A DNA stretch of 64,000 nt, from assembly GCF_000412335.2 (NCBI RefSeq), contig NZ_KE161030.1, positions 1,295,354 through 1,359,353 of the forward strand. The letters run 5' to 3'. Below are positions 58,886 to 64,000 of this stretch, in pieces. This DNA is from Cedecea davisae DSM 4568. Its GTDB lineage: Bacteria; Pseudomonadota; Gammaproteobacteria; Enterobacterales; Enterobacteriaceae. Both the position numbers and the translations under genes were made by a program. Each line of letters starts with the position of its first letter. The first letter of the stretch is position 1. The notes beneath the pieces are model-generated. The model was not told where the DNA came from and did not search any database. It saw nothing but the letters and a program-made list of their open reading frames with translations.

Positions 58886-60528
58886 TGTGTGGACGAATAC
58901 TTGCCCGGGCTGCCCTGCCGGTATGGCTTTGTCTTGCCGCTGTGCTGTGGCTGGTCTGGGGATTTCTTGCATGGCCTGCCGCCGGCAAATCGGTCCTGAC
59001 GCTGGTCGTTCTGCTTGTTTCCACTGTCCTTATCCGTCGCCATTACCGTCAAAAACGGCCTGTACTGCGGGTCGATGAAGCTGCTCACTTCCCACCTGAA
59101 AGCCATACCGGGCCGGTGGTGCTGGTCTGTGGGGATGTGGATGATGCCATGTTTGCGGCCGGTGCGAGTCGGGGCACGGCACAGGGCTGGTATCTCCGGA
59201 TAGCGGAGCTGACCGGGCTCATGCCTTTTGCAGAGCGTCTGCTGGCGCGCACACCGACGATGGCCGGGCAACTAGCCGTGATGTACCGCTGTCTGCCGGG
59301 CCAGCATGAGGATGAGGCGTTGTTGCGCGCCTCACTGAAAGCGCTGCGTCTGCAGATGAAGCAGTTGCGGGAACTGACCGGCTACAGTGTGCCGGTGATC
59401 CTGAAAGCCGAATTCAGAGGACCGGAAACGCCCTGGATAGTGGTGAGGGGCAATACGGTGCTGGTGTGTCCGGAGGAGGAACCAGCTATCACCCTCGGCG
59501 AATGGCAGCAGTCCCCGCAGACGACCTTTATTCAGCCTTACCTGACCCAGGCGACATTGCTGCTTCACTCCGTGATGCTGGATGAACTGGGCAAAGCGGA
59601 CAGGCTGTGCCCACCCGTGCGGCCGTTTGCTGTCACCCTGCGTCTCGGGTCGGTATCCACGTCGGCCGCCGCGTTGTGGCCACAGTTATTGTTCCGTCAG
59701 ACCCGGGTTGCCCCTGCCGGTCGTGTCACGCTCTATGAACCGCGCTGGCATTTTGCCGATGCGGTGCTTCCTCTACTGGCCCCCTATACCACCCCGTTGC
59801 AGGGTGGGAAAACCGGGCGTCGGGTGGTGATGGTTCTGCTGTTATGCGCCCTTGGTGCCATTGCCTTGTCCGTCCGACATAGCGAGTCGCTTATCCGCAG
59901 GGTCAGCGCCGACCTTCAGCGCTGGCAGGCTATTCCGATGAACCACTATGCCCCGAAAGCGAAAGCCCTGCACGCCCTGCAGCAGGATGCGTTGTTGCTG
60001 GAGCGCTGGCAGCGTCAGGGAGAACCATATCGCTACGGATTCGGACTGTATCCGGGCAACCGCCTGTGGCTGGCTGTGCAGCAGGCCATAGATACCTGGG
60101 TGCCGCCTCCGCCGCCGCCAGCGTTGAAACCGAAGCCGGGGCCGAAAATTGTCCGTCTCGACAGCATGTCACTATTCGATTCCGGCAAATCCGTGCTGAA
60201 AACAGGCTCCACCAAAATGCTGGTCAATTCGCTGGTCGGCATCAGGGCGAAGCCGGGCTGGCTGATTGTTGTCAGCGGGCACACTGACAACACCGGTAAC
60301 CCGGAGCTCAATCAGATGCTGTCCCTGAAACGTGCTGAAGCGGTGCGTGACTGGATGCGTGATACCGGTGATGTGCCGGAAAGCTGTTTTGCGGTGCAGG
60401 GCTATGGTGCAAGCCGTCCGATCGCAACCAATGACACACCTGGAGGGCGTGCGCTCAACCGTCGTGTCGAAATCAGCCTTGTACCGGAGGCCAACGCCTG
60501 CCAGATACCGGGCCACAGCCCGGCGTAA
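58885..60528 (+). CDS. T6SS-associated OmpA-family peptidoglycan-binding protein
   Basis: A 547-residue inner-membrane protein with a C-terminal OmpA-like domain, presumably anchoring the T6SS complex to the cell wall. The chosen ATG at 58885 overlaps the tssL stop; the ORF is open 21 codons further up but within tssL. Two N-terminal hydrophobic stretches (about residues 8-55) and another near residue 315 are seen. A proline-rich hinge (PPPPPPALKPKPGP) precedes the OmpA domain, with LFDSGKSVLKTGS, SGHTDNTGNPELNQ and RALNRRVEI. A terminator follows. Confidence 0.88.
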   Translation: MCGRILARAALPVWLCLAAVLWLVWGFLAWPAAGKSVLTLVVLLVSTVLIRRHYRQKRPVLRVDEAAHFPPESHTGPVVLVCGDVDDAMFAAGASRGTAQGWYLRIAELTGLMPFAERLLARTPTMAGQLAVMYRCLPGQHEDEALLRASLKALRLQMKQLRELTGYSVPVILKAEFRGPETPWIVVRGNTVLVCPEEEPAITLGEWQQSPQTTFIQPYLTQATLLLHSVMLDELGKADRLCPPVRPFAVTLRLGSVSTSAAALWPQLLFRQTRVAPAGRVTLYEPRWHFADAVLPLLAPYTTPLQGGKTGRRVVMVLLLCALGAIALSVRHSESLIRRVSADLQRWQAIPMNHYAPKAKALHALQQDALLLERWQRQGEPYRYGFGLYPGNRLWLAVQQAIDTWVPPPPPPALKPKPGPKIVRLDSMSLFDSGKSVLKTGSTKMLVNSLVGIRAKPGWLIVVSGHTDNTGNPELNQMLSLKRAEAVRDWMRDTGDVPESCFAVQGYGASRPIATNDTPGGRALNRRVEISLVPEANACQIPGHSPA

Positions 60529-60534
60529 GATGCT

Positions 60535-60564
60535 GGCGGGTAGACCCCTCTGCCCGCCATTTTT
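60535..60564 (+). terminator. Terminator after the OmpA-family gene
   Basis: GGCGGG (60535-60540) pairs with CCCGCC (60553-60558), followed by ATTTTT. It separates the tssK operon from the genes downstream. Confidence 0.75.
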
Positions 60565-60601
60565 CTTTGCACAGCGCCTGTAGGGCGAACTTTGTGCAAA
60601 G
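60565..60601. repeat. Second inverted repeat downstream of the T6SS operon
   Basis: CTTTGCACA (60565-60573) pairs with TGTGCAAAG (60593-60601), nine perfect pairs. The 60529-60684 gap contains no hcp gene or recognisable fragment. Confidence 0.6.
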
Positions 60602-60684
60602 CAATCTCACAATTTATGGCATTTACCCTATGGGCATCGGTTGACGGCTATGGGCGGTAGCGTGCCTGAACAAGAGAGAAGGAA

Positions 60685-60834
60685 ATGGAACATCATTCAG
60701 CAGTCCTGTTACGACGGCTCAATCCATACTTCGCCCGTGCGATGGAAGGGGCTGCTTCCCTGTGTCAGACCCGCGCCCAGGCGCTCGGCTGGAATGATGA
60801 AGAAGGGATTGGGCTGGAATTTGCATCAGCATAA
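60685..60834 (+). pseudogene. TssH/ClpV in-frame deletion remnant (T6SS ATPase)
   Basis: A 49-residue ORF has a good AAGGA ribosome site. Residues 1-31 (LLRRLNPYFARAMEGAASLC) read as the start of the ClpV N-domain, which normally continues into about 850 more residues. The remaining 18 residues (LGWNDEEGIGLEFAS) resemble the extreme C-terminus of ClpV proteins. Both Walker sites are gone. The frame is kept, as with the TssB-TssC remnant. The N-terminal identity is convincing; the C-terminal identity is a weaker inference. Confidence 0.7.
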
Positions 60835-60903
60835 TACTTGTGCCTCATGAAATTATTGGGATAACGGAATGTTTCCGTATCTAATTTAAAGAAGGAAAAA
60901 ATA

Positions 60904-61722
60904 ATGAAGTTGATAAAGTTTATCCCGGCATTTATTGCTCTTACTTGTACGGTAAATGCGCATGCCGGTTTTTTCAGTTCCTCTGATGATTTCAAATGTG
61001 GTCGGGAAGATGCACTTAAATCCCTTTCTGATTATTTTCGTAGTGATGTTTCAGGGCTGCTTCAAAGTGATTACATTACAAAAAACAAATATAGCTATGA
61101 TAAGCCCGTTGCAGACTACCAGAATAAAATTAATAGCCTGGTGGTTAGCGTGAGCAATGTCTCAACGTCTGGTAATGGCAGCTATGGACTGAATTGTAGT
61201 GCGACTATTTCAGTGAAAGTACCGCAGGAAACGCTGGATGTGGTAAGTAGTGACCCAAACTATTTGCATTCCATTACAGGGGGGTATGGCAAACTCAATA
61301 ATGGAAGCGTGGTCTGGAGCGATGTCAGTTACAGCGCTAAACTTGCAGACAACGGTAAAGATGTCATTTTTAGTCATTTTAACCGAACTGATTTGTCTGG
61401 TGCTCTGTTCAATATTAGTGTGTTGTCCGTTAATAAAAGCCAGATTATTAATGCTCTGGCCATGGGTAATCTGAGTTCTGCTAATGCTGAATATAAATAT
61501 GCCGACCATAACCTTAATTCAGTATGGCGAGAGCTCCCGGACTCTTCGCGAAATGCGCTGAAAAAAGAACAGCTGGTGTGGGTAAATGAAAAAGTTGCTA
61601 AATGCGGCAAGTTGCCGGATGCAGAATCGAACAAGGTAGATATTAAACATCGCATCGAAATTTATCAGTGCCAGACGAAAATGACCAATGACCGAATTGC
61701 TTTTCTTAGTGGCGATAAGTAA
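60904..61722 (+). CDS. Secreted LprI-like (DUF1311) protein in T6SS cluster
   Basis: A 272-residue protein with a clear signal peptide (cleavage near residue 21, NAHAG). Residues 22 to about 190 are of no recognised family and are rich in Ser and Asn. From about residue 195 the sequence (YADHNLNSVWRELPDSSRNALKKEQLVWVNEKVAKCG) fits the LprI/DUF1311 pattern of periplasmic lysozyme-inhibitor-like proteins. Codon use and AT content differ from tssK-ompA and vgrG, suggesting separate acquisition. It sits where effector, immunity or adaptor genes are common, directly before vgrG. A function as immunity protein or lysozyme inhibitor is speculation. Confidence 0.7.
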   Translation: MKLIKFIPAFIALTCTVNAHAGFFSSSDDFKCGREDALKSLSDYFRSDVSGLLQSDYITKNKYSYDKPVADYQNKINSLVVSVSNVSTSGNGSYGLNCSATISVKVPQETLDVVSSDPNYLHSITGGYGKLNNGSVVWSDVSYSAKLADNGKDVIFSHFNRTDLSGALFNISVLSVNKSQIINALAMGNLSSANAEYKYADHNLNSVWRELPDSSRNALKKEQLVWVNEKVAKCGKLPDAESNKVDIKHRIEIYQCQTKMTNDRIAFLSGDK

Positions 61723-61757
61723 TTGACTGCCCGGGCATTCTGAAAAGGAGATAAAGG

Positions 61758-64000
61758 ATGAGCAGTGATATTATCAGTCTGGCACAGAAGAAAATCGATG
61801 AAGCTCTGGGGCTGTCCCGCTATCGCGTGGATGTGCATGAGTGTCCGCATTTTCTGGATGTTCTGCGTTTTCGTGCCAGTGAAACCCTGAGCCAGCCCTG
61901 GCGTTATGACGTTACCGTTACCTGTGCGGCGAACATTGCCGGCAGTGAGCTGATGCTGAAGCCTGCCTCCTTTACTCTTCAGACGCCCCTTTATAACGGC
62001 ACACCGGCAGTGCCGGTGCGCACGGTCTATGGTGTGGTGGATGATTTCCGGCGCATCTCTGTGTCGGGGGATGAAATCACCTACGCCCTGCGGCTCGTGC
62101 CGCGTATTGCCCTGATGCAGCACACCGAGCGCTGTGCGGTGTATCTGAAGCAGTCGGTGCCGGAAGTCGTGGAGCAAATCCTGCGTTCCCACGGAATGGA
62201 AGGGGCAGATTTCGAATTCCGTCTGTCGCAGACCTACCCGATCCGCGAGCTTATCACTCAGTGGCGTGAGACGGACCTGGCGTTTGTCCAGCGTCTGCTG
62301 GCCGAGGTAGGCATCTTTTGGCGCTTTGAAATGGACGGCAACATCAAACAGGATGTGGTGATTTTTCAGGACAGCCAGATGCAGTATCAGTATGGCGTGA
62401 AGCTACCCATTATCCAGCCGTCACGCACCAGTGATAACGGTCAGGAGAGTGTCTGGGATATTCGTCCGACAGACCGCGTGGTGACCGGCGGCGTGGCCAC
62501 ACGGGACTATAACTACCGCGACGCGCTGACCCCACAGGATAGCTCCGTAACCGTCCGCCAGGAAGGTGGGGCGACCACCGGTGAGGTGTATCACTACGCC
62601 GAACCGTTCCTGAGCGAAGGGGATACGGAAACCCCGGAAGGCGGAGCCTGGTTTGCTCGCCTGCGTCATGAACGCTACCTCAACACCCAGCAGACCGTCA
62701 CGGGACGTGCGAGCAGCCCGGTTCTGACCCCGGGAGAAGTCCTGGAGCCACAGGGCAATCGTCTGCCTGATTCGCTGGAGGATGGGATTGTTATCACCGG
62801 GGTTCACATCTCAGGTGCTCGTGACAAAGGCTTTCAGCTGCGCTTTACGGGTATTCCATACAGCGAAACAGTCTGCTTCCGTCCGGCGCTGCTGAACCGC
62901 CCGGTGATGGCTGGCTCCCTGCCTGCCCGGGTGGAAAGCGATGAGAAGCATGACACCTATGCTTACCTCGATAATCAGGGGCGCTACCGCGTCCGCCTCG
63001 ATTTTGACCGCAACAGCACCGAACAGGGTTACGCCTACCTTTGGCTGCGCATGGCGAAACCGTATGCGGGGGATACCTACGGCTTCCACTCCCCGCTGCT
63101 TGATGGTACCGAAGTCTCGGTGATGTTCGACGGCGGTGATCCTGATCGTCCTTACATTGCCCACGCTCAGCACGATTCCGAACACCCGGACCACGTCACG
63201 CGTGACAATCACACGCGCAATATCTGGCGCACTGCCGGGGATAACAAATTCCGTCTGGAAGACAAGCGGCAGGAAGAGCATTTCAAGCTCGCGACGCCGT
63301 TTGGCAAGACTCAGCTCAACGGCGGCCACATCGTGGACAGTGAGCGTGAGCCACGCGGTACCGGGTTTGAACTGCGTACCGACGAGTTCGGCGCGCTGCG
63401 TGCCGGGCGCGGGATGTTCCTGACGGCAGATGCACAACCAGCGGCGCAGGGAAAAGTGCTGGACATGGCGCCCGCCATTGAGCGCCTGAAGCAGTCAGCT
63501 GCAGAAATGAAGCGCCTTAATCTTCTCGCACAGCAGGCTCAGGCACTCACCTGCGACCTGGAAAGCCAGAACAGCCTGCTGGAAAACCGCCTGAAAGATT
63601 TCCAGTCAGCGGCACTGTTGGGGAGTGCGCCGCAGGGCGTGGCGTTCACTTCGGGTGAACACCTTCAGATGACGAGCAAGCAGAACACCATCCTGAGTGC
63701 GGGTCTGCATCTGGATATGGGCGCGATGAAGAACATCACGCTTGCCGCCAGTGAGTCTGTCGGGCTGTTTGCCCATCAGTCCGGGGCGAAGCTGATTGCC
63801 AGTCAGGGGGATGTTGAGGTTCGCGCAGAGGCGAGCTCAATGGAGATGACATCAGAGCTGCTGTTTACCATCAGCAGCAACAAGGATGAGCTCCTTATCA
63901 GCGCCCCTAAACTGCGACTCAACGGCGGCGGCTCCAGTATCACACTGGACAACGGCGGCATTCTGGAAGAAACCCTGGGCGATTACCTGGTGAAATCCCC
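61758..64000 (+). CDS. vgrG: T6SS spike protein VgrG (3' end beyond window)
   Basis: VgrG forms the trimeric puncturing tip of the T6SS. The frame is open from the ATG at 61758 (AAAGGA upstream) to the window end, at least 747 codons. The N-terminal gp27-like part starts ISLAQKKIDEALGLSRYRV; a gp5-like OB region follows near residues 390-480 with DNQGRYRVRLDFDR and YLWLRMAKPYAG. A coiled segment is seen near residues 570-620. From about residue 625 a DUF2345 extension with beta-helical short repeats (for example LDMGAMKNITLAASESVGLF) begins. Any effector domain would lie beyond the edge. Confidence 0.94.
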   Translation, partial: MSSDIISLAQKKIDEALGLSRYRVDVHECPHFLDVLRFRASETLSQPWRYDVTVTCAANIAGSELMLKPASFTLQTPLYNGTPAVPVRTVYGVVDDFRRISVSGDEITYALRLVPRIALMQHTERCAVYLKQSVPEVVEQILRSHGMEGADFEFRLSQTYPIRELITQWRETDLAFVQRLLAEVGIFWRFEMDGNIKQDVVIFQDSQMQYQYGVKLPIIQPSRTSDNGQESVWDIRPTDRVVTGGVATRDYNYRDALTPQDSSVTVRQEGGATTGEVYHYAEPFLSEGDTETPEGGAWFARLRHERYLNTQQTVTGRASSPVLTPGEVLEPQGNRLPDSLEDGIVITGVHISGARDKGFQLRFTGIPYSETVCFRPALLNRPVMAGSLPARVESDEKHDTYAYLDNQGRYRVRLDFDRNSTEQGYAYLWLRMAKPYAGDTYGFHSPLLDGTEVSVMFDGGDPDRPYIAHAQHDSEHPDHVTRDNHTRNIWRTAGDNKFRLEDKRQEEHFKLATPFGKTQLNGGHIVDSEREPRGTGFELRTDEFGALRAGRGMFLTADAQPAAQGKVLDMAPAIERLKQSAAEMKRLNLLAQQAQALTCDLESQNSLLENRLKDFQSAALLGSAPQGVAFTSGEHLQMTSKQNTILSAGLHLDMGAMKNITLAASESVGLFAHQSGAKLIASQGDVEVRAEASSMEMTSELLFTISSNKDELLISAPKLRLNGGGSSITLDNGGILEETLGDYLVKS

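Noticed and set aside
60529..60684. hcp gene between the OmpA-family gene and the clpV remnant
   Set aside because: The 156 bases contain two hairpins and a short frame from about 60616 that stops after some 14 codons and does not resemble Hcp.
56613..60834. Laboratory-made knockouts as the origin of the tssBC and clpV remnants
   Set aside because: The precise in-frame architecture resembles designed deletions, but I see no FRT- or lox-like scar at either junction. A scarless construct cannot be excluded from sequence alone.
1..64000. CRISPR arrays, insertion sequences or complete prophage
   Set aside because: No regularly spaced repeats, no transposase ORFs and no phage structural genes were seen; the phage-like spike and sheath genes belong to the T6SS.

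Overview
The window is a chromosomal segment of an enterobacterium (family Enterobacteriaceae; genus not assigned). Almost every gene up to about 53.6 kb is a near full-length match, in the same order and orientation, to the Escherichia coli K-12 mukB-serT region: mukB, ldtD, mepK, gloC, aspC, ompF, asnS, pncB, pepN, ssuEADCB, pyrD, zapC, ycbX, rlmL, uup, pqiABC, rmf, fabA, lonH, matP, ompA, sulA, sxy, yccS, yccF, helD, mgsA, yccT, yccU, hspQ, rlmI, acyP, tusE, yccA, serT. Family assignments rest on recalled E. coli protein sequences and visible motifs, not on database searches.

The backbone differs from K-12 in four places. The fimbrial cluster that K-12 carries between ssuE and pyrD is absent. 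A three-gene ferric/organophosphate-type ABC importer lies between rmf and fabA (31.7-35.7 kb). A secreted M14 zinc carboxypeptidase lies between rlmI and acyP (50.2-52.1 kb). An orphan OppA-like binding protein lies between yccA and serT (53.9-55.5 kb). Classical regulatory sites are readable: OmpR-type sequences at ompF, a perfect NadR box at pncB, a PurR box and leader hairpin at pyrD, FabR and FadR sites at fabA, a LexA box at sulA and a sigma-32-type promoter at hspQ.

Downstream of serT (tRNA-Ser, UGA) the content changes. An AT-rich stretch of about 870 bases holds what may be a decayed integrase tail, followed by a type VI secretion (T6SS) segment: tssK, tssL, an OmpA-family peptidoglycan-binding protein, a small secreted LprI-like protein and the start of vgrG, which runs off the window. 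Two short ORFs here look like in-frame internal-deletion remnants. One joins the start of the sheath protein TssB to the end of the sheath protein TssC. The other joins the start of the ClpV/TssH ATPase to what looks like its own end. No hcp is seen where it would be expected. This locus therefore seems to have lost the contractile sheath and its recycling ATPase while baseplate, membrane-anchor and spike genes stay intact. This is the most unusual feature of the window.

Functional groupings: ldtD and mepK make and cut 3-3 peptidoglycan cross-links; ssuEADCB takes up and desulfonates alkanesulfonates; pqiABC forms an envelope MCE lipid-transport system; matP, mukB and zapC act in chromosome organisation and division; sulA is the SOS division inhibitor; rlmL, rlmI, asnS, tusE and serT serve translation.
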